From NCBI GenBank assembly GCA_016713225.1, contig JADJPO010000002.1, forward strand, positions 992,001 to 1,056,000: a stretch of 64,000 nt of DNA. The letters run 5' to 3'. The notes beneath the pieces were generated by a model. It saw only the letters and a program-made list of their open reading frames with translations, did not search any database and had not been told where the DNA came from. Within the stretch, counting starts at the first letter, position 1, and each line of letters begins with the position of its first letter. Of this stretch, positions 1 through 8,113 are shown piece after piece. The DNA is from Kineosporiaceae bacterium (lineage in GTDB: Bacteria; Actinomycetota; Actinomycetes; Actinomycetales; Kineosporiaceae). The position numbers and the translations under genes are program-made.

Positions 1-1
1 C

Positions 2-763
2 AAGCAGATCCGCGACGGCGGGGTCACCGTCGCCGGGGCGCTCAGCCCGCAGCGCACCCAGCAGTTCTGGAAGACCGTGGTGGACGCCGGGGTCGACCTG
101 TTCGTCATCCGGGGCACCACGGTCAGCGCCGAGCACGTCTCCGGCCGGGCCGAGCCATTGAACCTGAAGCGGTTCATCTACGAGCTGGACGTCCCGGTGA
201 TCGTCGGCGGCTGCGCCACCTACACCGCCTCGCTGCACCTGATGCGCACCGGCGCGGCCGGCGTCCTGGTCGGCTTCGGGGGTGGGGCCACCCACACCAC
301 CCGCACCACGCTGGGCATCCACGCTCCGATGGCCACCGCCATCGCCGACGTCGCCGCCGCCCGGCGCGACTACATGGACGAGTCCGGCGGACGGTACGTG
401 CACGTCATCGCCGACGGTGGCATGGCGCTGTCGGGCGACATGGTCAAGGCCGTGGCCTGCGGCGCGGACGCCGTGATGCTGGGGACGGCGCTCGCCCGGG
501 CCGCCGATGCGCCGGGCCGCGGCGTCCACTGGGGTCCGGAGGCCTACCATCCCCAGGTGCCTCGCGGGGAGCGGATGCCGGTCGAACGGGTCGGCAGCCT
601 CGCCGAGATCCTGCTCGGCCCCGGTCTGCAGCCCGACGGCACCACCAACCTGGTCGGGGCGTTGCGCCGGGCGATGGCCACCACCGGGTACTCCGACCTG
701 AAGGAGTTCCAGCGGGTCGAGGTCGTGGTCTCGCCGCACCGTCCCAGCGGCGGCGAGTCGTGA
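2..763 (+). CDS. guaB3: GuaB3 family IMP dehydrogenase-related protein (5' truncated)
   Basis: The reading frame is open from base 2, so the N-terminus lies outside the window and about 253 C-terminal residues are present. It is a TIM-barrel protein of the IMP dehydrogenase/GMP reductase superfamily. The phosphate-binding strand reads VHVIADGGMALSGD, followed by a glycine-rich CGADAVMLG segment. The loop where classical IMP dehydrogenase carries its catalytic cysteine (GSICTT) reads GGGATHTT around bases 282-305, with no cysteine. That is typical of the actinobacterial GuaB3 paralogue, whose exact reaction is less certain than that of GuaB2. It overlaps the next gene by four bases (GTGA), which indicates translational coupling. 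Family assignment is secure; enzymatic activity is not. Confidence 0.88.
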   Translation, partial: KQIRDGGVTVAGALSPQRTQQFWKTVVDAGVDLFVIRGTTVSAEHVSGRAEPLNLKRFIYELDVPVIVGGCATYTASLHLMRTGAAGVLVGFGGGATHTTRTTLGIHAPMATAIADVAAARRDYMDESGGRYVHVIADGGMALSGDMVKAVACGADAVMLGTALARAADAPGRGVHWGPEAYHPQVPRGERMPVERVGSLAEILLGPGLQPDGTTNLVGALRRAMATTGYSDLKEFQRVEVVVSPHRPSGGES

Positions 764-2478
764 CCGGCCCCTCGGCCGGCGTCCTCGGTCCGGCCGAGCG
801 CACCGAGGCGATGGCCGCCATGCAGCGGCAGACCGTCGACGTCCTGGTGGTCGGTGGCGGTGTGGTCGGCGCCGGGTGCGCACTGGACGCCGCCACGCGG
901 GGATTGAGCGTGGCCATGGTCGAGGCGCGGGACTGGGCCAGCGGCACCTCGTCCCGATCCAGCAAGCTGATCCACGGTGGCCTGCGCTACCTCGAGATGC
1001 TCGACTTCGCCCTGGTGCTCGAGGCGCTGCGCGAGCGGGGGCTGATCCTGACCCGGCTGGCGCCGCACCTCACCCGTCCGGTGCCGTTCCTGTACCCGCT
1101 CAAGCACCGTGCCTGGGAGCGCCCCTACGTGACCGCCGGGCTGACGCTGTACGACGTCATGGCGCGCACCGGTGACGCCTCCGCCGGGCTGCCGATGCAC
1201 AAGCACCTCACCCGCAAGCAGGCGCTGCGGCTGGCCCCCAGCCTGCGCAAGGACGCTCTGGTCGGCGCTGTGCAGTACTACGACGCCCAACTGGACGACG
1301 CCCGGCACACCATGAACATCGTGCGGACGGCGGCCGCCTACGGCGCGCTGGTGGCCAACCGGGCCCGCGTGGTCGGCTTCCTGCGGGAGGGGGAGCGTGT
1401 CGTCGGGGCCCGGGTGCGCGACCTGGAGCGCGGGGTCGAGTTCGAGGTGCACGCCCAGCAGGTGATCAACGCGACCGGGGTGTGGACCGACGAGACCCAG
1501 GCCCTGGTCGGCGAGCGCGGCCAGTTCAAGGTGCGCTCGTCCAAGGGAATCCACCTGGTCGTGCCGCGGGATCGCATCCTGTCCTCCACCGGCATCATCC
1601 TGCGCACCGAGAAGTCGGTGCTGTTCGTGATCCCCTGGGGCCGGCACTGGATCGTGGGCACCACCGACACCGACTGGAACCTGGACAAGGCCCACCCGGC
1701 GGCGTCCAAGCGGGACATCGACTACGTCCTCGACACCGTCAACACGGTGTTGGCACGGCCGTTGACCCGCGAGGACGTCGAGGGCGTCTACGCCGGGCTG
1801 CGTCCGCTGCTGTCCGGTGAGAGCGACCAGACCTCGCAGCTGTCCCGCGAGCACGTGGTCGCCCACCCGACGCCCGGCCTGGTCGTGGTCGCGGGCGGCA
1901 AGTACACCACCTACCGCGTGATGGCTGCCGACGCCGTCGACGAGGTTGCTCGCGCGCTGGACTTCCGGGTGGCGCCGAGCTGCACCGACGAGGTGCCGTT
2001 GCTCGGCGCCGAGGGATACCGGGCGGCGTGGAACGCCCGCGCTCGCACCGCCGCGGCCACCGGGTTGCACGTGGCGCGGATCGAACACCTGCTGCAGCGC
2101 TATGGCTCGATGACCGACCAGGTGCTGGCGTTGTGCGCGGCCGACCCGGCTCTCGCCGAGCCGCTGACCGGAGCCGACGACTATCTGGCAGCCGAGGTGG
2201 TCTACGCCGCCTCACACGAGGGGGCGCGTCACCTGGACGACGTCCTGGCCCGCCGCACGCGGATCTCGATCGAGACCTGGGACCGGGGCGTGTCGACCGC
2301 GCCACAGGCTGGTGCGCTGATGGCCGGCGTGCTCGGCTGGAGCGCGGACCAACTCGACCGCGAGGTGCGCCACTATCTGGCGCGGGTCGAGGCCGAGCGG
2401 GCCTCCCAGGCACAGCTGGACGACGAGGCGGCGGACGCCGTCCGGATGGGCGCGCCGGAGATCGTGCCGGTGGCCTGA
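760..2478 (+). CDS. glpD: Glycerol-3-phosphate dehydrogenase, FAD-dependent (GlpD)
   Basis: This 572-residue protein oxidises sn-glycerol 3-phosphate to dihydroxyacetone phosphate and passes electrons through FAD to the quinone pool at the membrane. An N-terminal Rossmann motif (VVGGGVVGAG, about residues 30-39) binds FAD. The family signature SSRSSKLIHGGLRYLE follows at about residues 64-79. The C-terminal third matches the helical cap domain of bacterial GlpD, and the length is normal for the family. The start is GTG at 760, overlapping the guaB3 stop; an in-frame ATG at 811 would remove a 17-residue tail and cannot be excluded. No glycerol uptake genes are adjacent, so it probably serves general lipid and glycerol metabolism. 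Confidence 0.93.
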   Translation: MTGPSAGVLGPAERTEAMAAMQRQTVDVLVVGGGVVGAGCALDAATRGLSVAMVEARDWASGTSSRSSKLIHGGLRYLEMLDFALVLEALRERGLILTRLAPHLTRPVPFLYPLKHRAWERPYVTAGLTLYDVMARTGDASAGLPMHKHLTRKQALRLAPSLRKDALVGAVQYYDAQLDDARHTMNIVRTAAAYGALVANRARVVGFLREGERVVGARVRDLERGVEFEVHAQQVINATGVWTDETQALVGERGQFKVRSSKGIHLVVPRDRILSSTGIILRTEKSVLFVIPWGRHWIVGTTDTDWNLDKAHPAASKRDIDYVLDTVNTVLARPLTREDVEGVYAGLRPLLSGESDQTSQLSREHVVAHPTPGLVVVAGGKYTTYRVMAADAVDEVARALDFRVAPSCTDEVPLLGAEGYRAAWNARARTAAATGLHVARIEHLLQRYGSMTDQVLALCAADPALAEPLTGADDYLAAEVVYAASHEGARHLDDVLARRTRISIETWDRGVSTAPQAGALMAGVLGWSADQLDREVRHYLARVEAERASQAQLDDEAADAVRMGAPEIVPVA

Positions 2479-2651
2479 GCCACGTCACCTCGCGCCGACT
2501 CGCGTCGTCCGAGCCGTCCGCGTGCCGGCTGGCCCGAACGGCTGAGTGCCGTCCGGCAGTCGGGGGGTCACCGAGAAGGGCGGCTCAAGGGGTGGCGGAT
2601 GCCTGCCGAAGGGGGAATCGGATCAGGCAACCGGCCCCTGGGGAGCAACTC

Positions 2652-3005
2652 GTGACGATCATCAAGGCGACGTGCCCGTGCTGTGGCGACGTCGAGCTGA
2701 CGCGCGATCAGGTGAGCCTGACGGTGCACCCCGTCAAGGAGCGCTCCTCCTACGCCTTCGTGTGCCCGCAGTGTGGTGACGAGGTGCGCAAACCCGCCGG
2801 CGCCGAGGTGATCCGGTTGCTCAAGATGGGTGGCGTGACGGCGGTGCCGGTGGACATGCCGGCCGAGGCCGCCGAGCTGCACGAGGGACCCCGGCTGACC
2901 GAGGACGAGTGCCTCGACTTCGCCAACTGGTTGTCGTCGGCGACCGCGGTGGCCGCGGCCGCTGCGGTCGGCCTGCACCAGAGGCTGGACGCCGGTCTGG
3001 ACTGA
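2652..3005 (+). CDS. Small zinc-ribbon protein of unknown function
   Basis: This is a 117-residue protein. Two CxxC pairs (TCPCCGD near residue 7 and VCPQCGD near residue 36) form a probable zinc ribbon, followed by an acidic middle and an alanine-rich C-terminal helix. The start is GTG at 2652, chosen because GGGGAG lies seven bases upstream. The open frame extends much further upstream, but that part only shadows the end of glpD. Related short zinc-ribbon proteins are common in actinobacteria without a known role. The neighbours (glpD and gabD2) give no functional hint, and I do not assign one. Confidence 0.75.
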   Translation: MTIIKATCPCCGDVELTRDQVSLTVHPVKERSSYAFVCPQCGDEVRKPAGAEVIRLLKMGGVTAVPVDMPAEAAELHEGPRLTEDECLDFANWLSSATAVAAAAAVGLHQRLDAGLD

Positions 3006-3037
3006 GCCTTCCCGGCGCCGCGCCGCTGGGCACCGGC

Positions 3038-3043
3038 TACCCT
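3038..3043 (+). promoter_or_regulatory. -10 element of a leaderless promoter for gabD2
   Basis: The hexamer TACCCT is followed by exactly six bases and then ATG at 3050. This spacing is the hallmark of leaderless transcription in actinobacteria, with the transcript beginning at the start codon. No Shine-Dalgarno sequence precedes that ATG, which agrees with this reading and fixes the gabD2 start. Confidence 0.6.
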
Positions 3044-3049
3044 GCGGCC

Positions 3050-4594
3050 ATGGCCATGGAGCGCTGGCGCACGCTGACGCACGGCGTGGTCGCCTCCGGG
3101 GCCGCAGGCTCGATCACCACCCGCTCGCCTTGGACGGGGGAGGCGCTCGCCGACCTGCCGCTGAGCACCCCCGAGGACGTCGGGATGGCGGTGCAACGCA
3201 CCCGCGCGCGGCAGCCGGAGTGGGCCGCCCGATCTGCGCGGGAGCGGGCCGGCGTGCTGCTGCGGTGGCACGACCTGGTGCTGCGCCGCCAGGACGAGGT
3301 GCTCGATCTGATCCAACTCGAGACCGGCAAGGCCCGTACCCACGCCTTCGACGAGGTCGCCCACGTCGCGATGGTGGCGCGGTGGTACGCCCGCCGAGGT
3401 CCGGCGATGCTGGACGACGAGCGGCACGTGGGCCTGGTCCCCGGGCTGACCCGGATTCGCGAGGTGCACCACCCGCGCGGCGTCGTCGGGGTCATATCGC
3501 CGTGGAACTACCCGCTGACCCTGGGCATCGGCGATGCCCTGGCGGCGCTCCTGGCGGGCAACGCCGTGGTGATCAAGCCGGACGAGAAGACCACGGTGAC
3601 GGCGCTGTGGGCGGCGCGCCTGCTGCGTGAGGCCGGCCTGCCGGAGGGCGTGGTGCAGGTGGTGGCGGGTGACGGCCCGGGGGTCGGCGGGGCGCTGGTG
3701 GGCGCCGTGGACTACGTCTGCTTCACCGGCTCCACAGCCGTCGGGCGGCTGATCGCCGAGCAAGCCGGGGGGCGCCTGATCGGCTGTTCCCTCGAACTGG
3801 GCGGCAAGAACGCGCTCTACGTGGCCGCGGATGCCGACCTCGACCGAGCCGCGGAGGGCGCCGTCCGTGATTGCTTCGGCAACGCCGGTCAGCTGTGCGT
3901 CTCGACCGAGCGGCTGTTGCTGCACGCCGACATCGTCGAGGCCTTCCTGGAGCGCTTCCTCGGCCGGGTGCGCCGGCTACGGCTGGGGGCCGCACTGGAC
4001 TACTCGACCGACGTCGGCAGCCTGGTCTCGGCCGAGCAGTTGAGGCGTGTGGCGACCCACGTCGACGACGCGGTGGCCCAGGGCGCGCGGGTGCTCGCCG
4101 GGGGGCGAGCCCGACCCGACCTCGGCCCGACGTTCTACGAACCCACCGTGTTGGCCGACGTGCCGCCGGCGGCCGTCTGTTTCACGCAGGAGACGTTCGG
4201 TCCCGTGGTGATGGTGCGCATCGTGCCGGACGACGAGAGCGCGCTCGCCGTGATCGACGAGGGCGAGTTCGGGCTCACCGCCTCGTTCTGGACCCGTGAC
4301 CCGGCCCGCGGCGCCGCCCTGGCCCGGCGCGTGAGCACGGGGACGGCGTCCGTGAACGAGACCTATGCCGTGGTGTTCGGCAGCGTGACCACCCCGATGG
4401 GCGGCCGGCGAGCCTCCGGCCTGGGGCGGCGTCACGGGCTCGACGGGCTGCGGCGGTTCACCGAGACCCAGTCGGTGGCGACCCAGCACGTGGTGGGTCT
4501 GGGGCCGCTCTATGCCCGGGGGCCGGGGCGTGTGGCATCCCTGTTCACCGGGGCGCTGCGGACGGCGCGGGCGGCGCGGCTGCCCTGGCCCTGA
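3050..4594 (+). CDS. gabD2: Succinate-semialdehyde dehydrogenase (NADP+), GabD2 type
   Basis: The 514-residue product belongs to the aldehyde dehydrogenase superfamily and should oxidise succinic semialdehyde to succinate in the cytoplasm. The general-base glutamate is Glu249 in LELGGKN and the catalytic cysteine is Cys283 in NAGQLCVS. The cofactor-binding motif PWNYPLT lies near residue 150. Overall sequence and length (mycobacterial GabD2 is about 518 residues) resemble the actinobacterial GabD2 group more than generic aldehyde dehydrogenases. The C-terminal motif MGGRRASGLGRRHG is also typical. The start was placed by the leaderless -10 element upstream. No GABA transaminase lies next to it, so it may instead supply succinate from 2-oxoglutarate by a bypass route; that is inference. 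Confidence 0.88.
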   Translation: MAMERWRTLTHGVVASGAAGSITTRSPWTGEALADLPLSTPEDVGMAVQRTRARQPEWAARSARERAGVLLRWHDLVLRRQDEVLDLIQLETGKARTHAFDEVAHVAMVARWYARRGPAMLDDERHVGLVPGLTRIREVHHPRGVVGVISPWNYPLTLGIGDALAALLAGNAVVIKPDEKTTVTALWAARLLREAGLPEGVVQVVAGDGPGVGGALVGAVDYVCFTGSTAVGRLIAEQAGGRLIGCSLELGGKNALYVAADADLDRAAEGAVRDCFGNAGQLCVSTERLLLHADIVEAFLERFLGRVRRLRLGAALDYSTDVGSLVSAEQLRRVATHVDDAVAQGARVLAGGRARPDLGPTFYEPTVLADVPPAAVCFTQETFGPVVMVRIVPDDESALAVIDEGEFGLTASFWTRDPARGAALARRVSTGTASVNETYAVVFGSVTTPMGGRRASGLGRRHGLDGLRRFTETQSVATQHVVGLGPLYARGPGRVASLFTGALRTARAARLPWP

Positions 4595-4661
4595 GCAGGT
4601 GGGGCATGCCCGAACCGTTGTGCGCTGCCGTGAGCTGGTGCGAGGTGTCAGAGTAGGGGCC

Positions 4662-5069
4662 ATGAGTGACTCCGTCGTCCCGCCGCCCGCGGGTCCGCCG
4701 TCCGGGCTGCTCACCGAGTCCGATCGTGAGGCGGTCCTCGCGGCACTCACCGTGCACCGCGAGGCCGGCCGCCTCTCACCCACCGAGTTCGAGGCGCGTC
4801 AGGTGGTGGCATCGCGGGCCCGCACCTGGGCCGAGGTGGGCGTGCTGTTCGGCGATCTGCCGGCTCCACAGCCACAGCCACGCTCTGGTGCCCCGTTCGA
4901 GCCAGGAGCGACAGCCGCCGCCCCCGGTGGGGTCGACTGGTTGGCGAGGCTGGCCGCGGCCACGCCCATCATTGCTCTGATCTTGTTCTTCGTGACGAAG
5001 AACTGGCTCTGGTTCCTGATGGTCCCGTTGATGTGGACCCTGGCCAAGGGGCCGCACCGCCGGTCGTGA
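4662..5069 (+). CDS. DUF1707 domain membrane protein
   Basis: This is a 135-residue protein. Residues 15-65 match the DUF1707 (SHOCT-like) domain, with the pattern ESDREAVLAALTVHREAGRLS, then F-E-A-R and a closing LFGDLP. A proline-rich linker is followed by two short hydrophobic segments (about residues 90-125) that should insert in the membrane. Proteins of this type are widespread in actinobacteria, where the domain is thought to mediate protein contacts or membrane localisation. The start is ATG at 4662; a CAGAGT hexamer seven bases before it suggests another leaderless or short-leader transcript. The gene converges with the chemoreceptor gene across a six-base gap. Confidence 0.75.
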   Translation: MSDSVVPPPAGPPSGLLTESDREAVLAALTVHREAGRLSPTEFEARQVVASRARTWAEVGVLFGDLPAPQPQPRSGAPFEPGATAAAPGGVDWLARLAAATPIIALILFFVTKNWLWFLMVPLMWTLAKGPHRRS

Positions 5070-5075
5070 CCGGCC

Positions 5076-6878
5076 TCAGTCGGCCGAGGACATGGCGAAC
5101 CGGGCGAGGTAGCGGCGCAGCGCCTCGGCCGTCTCCCCGGTCGGGAACGGCTCGAACTGGATGCCGAAGGCCACCCGCTTGCGTCGCGGCATCCGGTGGC
5201 GCACCAAGCCGGTCAGCTCCAGGGCGCCGGCCTCGCTGCCGAGCTTGATCTGGATGATGTCGCCGGGCTGCATCCGCGCGAGCATGAACTCGTCACCGAT
5301 GACGCAGCGCAGGCCTCCCTCGCCGACGTCCTCGAGCTGGACCGGTTCGGGCTGGGTATTGGCCAGGTTCATCTCGGCGAGCTCGTGCACCGGGATCCGC
5401 TCGTACTTGCGCCGTTCGTCCTCGTCGCCCACGATCGTGATGGCGGACAGGCGTTCCAGGGCGGTGTGGACCGTGGTGCTCAGGCTTCCCACCAGGTCGC
5501 GTTGGTGCGTGGCGACCCCGTTGAGTACCTCGGTGGCCTCACTCAGCCCACCGATGCGCTGGCCCATCCGCGTCACGGCGGCACCGACCGCGGCGGCGTC
5601 CTGCTGCAGTCGGGTCAGGGTGGCGGTGATCTCGTCGGTGGACTTCGCCGTGGTCAGCGCCAGCTCGCCGACCTCGCCGGCGACCACGCTGAAGCCGCGG
5701 CCGGCCTCGCCGGCCCGCGCGGCCTCGATGGTGGCGTTCAGGGCCAGCATCTTGGTCTGATCGGCGACGCCGGCGATGAGCTCGGCCATGCCGGCCACGG
5801 TGCGCAGGCTCTGACCCAGCGCGGTGGCCACCCGGTCGGCCTCGGCGGCCTCGGCGATCACCTCGCGGGTGACGACCTCGGCGGTGCCGGCCTTCTCGTC
5901 GATGGTGCCGGCGGCCTCCCCGACCGAGGCAACGTGCTTGACCAGTTCCTGCAGCTGGTGACCGACGGTGTTCACGGTCTCGTCGACCACTTTGCGGGCC
6001 TTGGCCCGGGCCCGGTCGACGGCTTCGCGCTGCTCGCGGAAGTTGTCGCGGATCTGCTGGTCCCGGTCCTGGGTGGCCAGCTCGATCTCGGCCTCCTGCT
6101 CGACCATGCGGGCGCGCGCCAGGGACACGGAATGACCGATCTGGGCCAGTTCGTCTCGACCGGCGGGCAACGGGTGCTCGGTGGTGTCGTGCTCGGCGAG
6201 GGCGAACACCCCGGTGTTCAGCAGTTCGACGTCACGCTTCGTCGTCCGCGCGATCAGGATCGTCGGGATGATCAGGATGAGCAGGCAGCTCAGCAGCACG
6301 ATGCCCAGCCGCAGGCTCAGCGAGTTGGTGACCGCCGCGATGTCGTCGACGTAGGCCCCCGAACCGACGATCCAGCCCCAGGGCTGGAACCCCGCCACGT
6401 AGGAGATCTTGGGCTGTGGGTCCTTGGAGTTCGGCTTGGGCCACAGGTAGTCGACGTACCCCGAGCCCTGGGCCTTCACCAGGGTCACCATCCGCTGGAA
6501 CAGCGGCAGGCCGTCGGGATCCTTCATGTCCTTGACCGACGTGTTGTCCAACGCCGGTTTGGTCGGGTGCATGACCATGACGTGGTTCAGGTCGTTGATC
6601 CAGACGTAGCCGTCGCCGTTGAACCGCATCACCTTCAGCAGCGCCTTGGCCTCGGCCTGCGCCTGCGCGCGGGTGAGGGTGCCGGCGTTCTCGCGCTGGT
6701 GCAGCTCGGCGACGACCGACATCGCCTCCTCGACGGAGGACTTCACCTGCGCGCGGTGTTCGTCCTCGATCCCGGAACGGATCTCGAAGACGCCCATGGC
6801 CGCCGTGGTCAGCATGCCGAGCATGGCCACGATGACCAGAGCCCACAGCCGTACGGTGACCGGGAAGCGGGTCAACAC
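5076..6878 (-). CDS. Methyl-accepting chemotaxis protein with Cache sensor and C-terminal PilZ domain
   Basis: This 600-residue transmembrane receptor has an N-terminal helix (about residues 10-30), then a single-Cache periplasmic domain (about 35-190, with GDGYVWINDLNHVMVMHP). A second membrane helix (about 190-215) and a weak HAMP-like stretch precede the cytoplasmic four-helix signalling domain. That domain carries the conserved hairpin EAARAGEAGRGFSVVAGEV, which binds CheA/CheW. An unusual C-terminal PilZ domain follows (about 485-590), with the cyclic-di-GMP contact motif RRKYER. The second PilZ motif, normally DxSxxG, reads DVGEGG. The fusion implies that ligand sensing and second-messenger level are integrated in one receptor. 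No che genes are nearby, so it is an orphan receptor. Family calls are firm; c-di-GMP binding is inferred. Confidence 0.9.
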   Translation of the reverse strand: MLTRFPVTVRLWALVIVAMLGMLTTAAMGVFEIRSGIEDEHRAQVKSSVEEAMSVVAELHQRENAGTLTRAQAQAEAKALLKVMRFNGDGYVWINDLNHVMVMHPTKPALDNTSVKDMKDPDGLPLFQRMVTLVKAQGSGYVDYLWPKPNSKDPQPKISYVAGFQPWGWIVGSGAYVDDIAAVTNSLSLRLGIVLLSCLLILIIPTILIARTTKRDVELLNTGVFALAEHDTTEHPLPAGRDELAQIGHSVSLARARMVEQEAEIELATQDRDQQIRDNFREQREAVDRARAKARKVVDETVNTVGHQLQELVKHVASVGEAAGTIDEKAGTAEVVTREVIAEAAEADRVATALGQSLRTVAGMAELIAGVADQTKMLALNATIEAARAGEAGRGFSVVAGEVGELALTTAKSTDEITATLTRLQQDAAAVGAAVTRMGQRIGGLSEATEVLNGVATHQRDLVGSLSTTVHTALERLSAITIVGDEDERRKYERIPVHELAEMNLANTQPEPVQLEDVGEGGLRCVIGDEFMLARMQPGDIIQIKLGSEAGALELTGLVRHRMPRRKRVAFGIQFEPFPTGETAEALRRYLARFAMSSAD

Positions 6879-6949
6879 GTGGTTACCTCCCCGTCGAGCG
6901 GTCGCTCACCCTGCATGTCTCGGCCGCCCGCCACCCCGACCTGAGGCGA

Positions 6950-6955
6950 TACCGT
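6950..6955 (+). promoter_or_regulatory. -10 element of a leaderless promoter for the SURF1-DUF3817-guaA run
   Basis: TACCGT is followed by seven bases and GTG at 6963. The spacing predicts a leaderless transcript and decides between two in-frame GTG codons (6954 and 6963), because the first overlaps the hexamer itself. Confidence 0.55.
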
Positions 6956-6962
6956 GGACGGC

Positions 6963-7769
6963 GTGTGGCGAACCGCCCGGAAACCTCGTTGGCTCGTGCT
7001 GTTGGTGCTGGTGCTCGTGTTGTCGTCGGGCATGGCCTGGCTCGGCAACTGGCAACTGGCCCGGGCCCGCGAACACGGGGACGCTGCCCGGCAGGCCAAG
7101 GTCGCCGCGACGCCGGTGCCGCTCGAGTCGGTACTGCCGCCGCAGACCGCGTTCCCGGCCGCAGCGGTCGACCAGCCGGTGACGGTGACGGGTACCTGGG
7201 ACGGCGCCGGGCAACTGCTGCTTCCGGAGCGGTGGCTGCACGGCGAAGAGGGCCTCTGGGTGCTGACCCCGCTGCGTCGCCCGGACGGATCGGTGCTGGC
7301 CGTGGTGCGGGGCTGGGCCGCCTCAGCGGACGCCGCGGCGTCCAGCACGACGGCCCTGCCCACCGGTCAGGTGAGCCTGCGCGGGGTACTACGGCCCGGT
7401 GAGGAGGCCGTGGCGCGCGATCCCGGCACCACGAGCGGCCTGCCCGCCGGGCACCTGGAACGGATCGACCCGGTCGCGTTGATCGAACGGTGGCCCACCC
7501 CGCAGTTCACCGGCTACGTGCTGCTGATCGCGCCCGCGTCCACCGGACTGACGGCGATCCCCCCGGCGACGGGCGATGGCCAGTTGGCGCTGCAGAACCT
7601 GTCGTATGCCGTGCAGTGGTGGGTGTTCGCAGCCTTCGGGTTGTTCTTCTGGTACCGACTGGTGCGTGATGATCACCGCGGCGAGCTCGGTGTGGCGGCC
7701 CCGTCGAACAGCTCGTCGGACACCCCGCGCACGGAGGACTCCGCGCAGGGGGCAGGATTGGGGGCATGA
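6963..7769 (+). CDS. SURF1 family cytochrome oxidase biogenesis protein
   Basis: This 268-residue protein has the SURF1 architecture: an N-terminal membrane helix (WLVLLVLVLVLSSGMAWLG), a periplasmic beta-rich domain, and a C-terminal membrane helix (WWVFAAFGLFFWYRLV). The GNWQ motif after helix 1 and the conserved QWW before helix 2 are both present. SURF1 proteins assist haem insertion into the aa3-type terminal oxidase. GTG at 6963 gives an N-terminus starting xWRTARKPRW, the usual SURF1 beginning, and sits correctly behind the -10 hexamer. An alternative GTG nine bases upstream exists. The stop overlaps the next start (ATGA), so the genes are co-translated. Confidence 0.85.
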   Translation: MWRTARKPRWLVLLVLVLVLSSGMAWLGNWQLARAREHGDAARQAKVAATPVPLESVLPPQTAFPAAAVDQPVTVTGTWDGAGQLLLPERWLHGEEGLWVLTPLRRPDGSVLAVVRGWAASADAAASSTTALPTGQVSLRGVLRPGEEAVARDPGTTSGLPAGHLERIDPVALIERWPTPQFTGYVLLIAPASTGLTAIPPATGDGQLALQNLSYAVQWWVFAAFGLFFWYRLVRDDHRGELGVAAPSNSSSDTPRTEDSAQGAGLGA

Positions 7770-8113
7770 GAGCCGCCCTCACCCGCTACCGCGTGCTGGC
7801 CTACGCCACCGGTGTCTTCCTGATCCTGCTGACGATCAACATGGTGTTGAAGTACGTGGTCGACTCCGAGCGCCACCTCGGTGACTGGCTGGCGATGGTC
7901 CACGGCTGGTTGTACCTGGCCTATGTGCTGGTTGCTGTCGATCTGTGGTTCCGCACCGGCAAGACGCTGGCCGTGGGACGCACCATCCTGGTGGTGCTCG
8001 CCGGCACGGTGCCGCTGATGTCGTTCGTCGCCGAGCGCTGGGTGCGTCACCAGGTCGAGCCGATGCTGGACGGAGAACCCGGGGCACACGACGCGATCGG
8101 CCTCACCCGATGA
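7766..8113 (+). CDS. DUF3817 integral membrane protein
   Basis: The 115-residue product has three predicted membrane helices (about residues 8-28, 42-62 and 74-94) and matches the DUF3817 family by its pattern of GVFLILL, then MVHGWLYLAYV, then charged turns. Function is unknown. Members are often linked to SURF1 or guaA in actinobacteria, as here. The gene overlaps SURF1 upstream by four bases and guaA downstream by four bases, so all three form one translationally coupled operon. I infer a membrane or respiratory role only from this linkage. Confidence 0.8.
   Translation: MRAALTRYRVLAYATGVFLILLTINMVLKYVVDSERHLGDWLAMVHGWLYLAYVLVAVDLWFRTGKTLAVGRTILVVLAGTVPLMSFVAERWVRHQVEPMLDGEPGAHDAIGLTR

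Noticed and set aside
2479..2651. G-rich region before the zinc-ribbon gene as a riboswitch
   Set aside because: Short stems such as TGCCG/CGGCA can be drawn, but no conserved riboswitch core or alternative pairing was recognisable.
5196..6944. A 582-codon plus-strand frame opposite the chemoreceptor
   Set aside because: Its repetitive Gly/Asp/Val/His composition is a mirror of the real minus-strand gene. The chemoreceptor has clear Cache, MCP and PilZ motifs.
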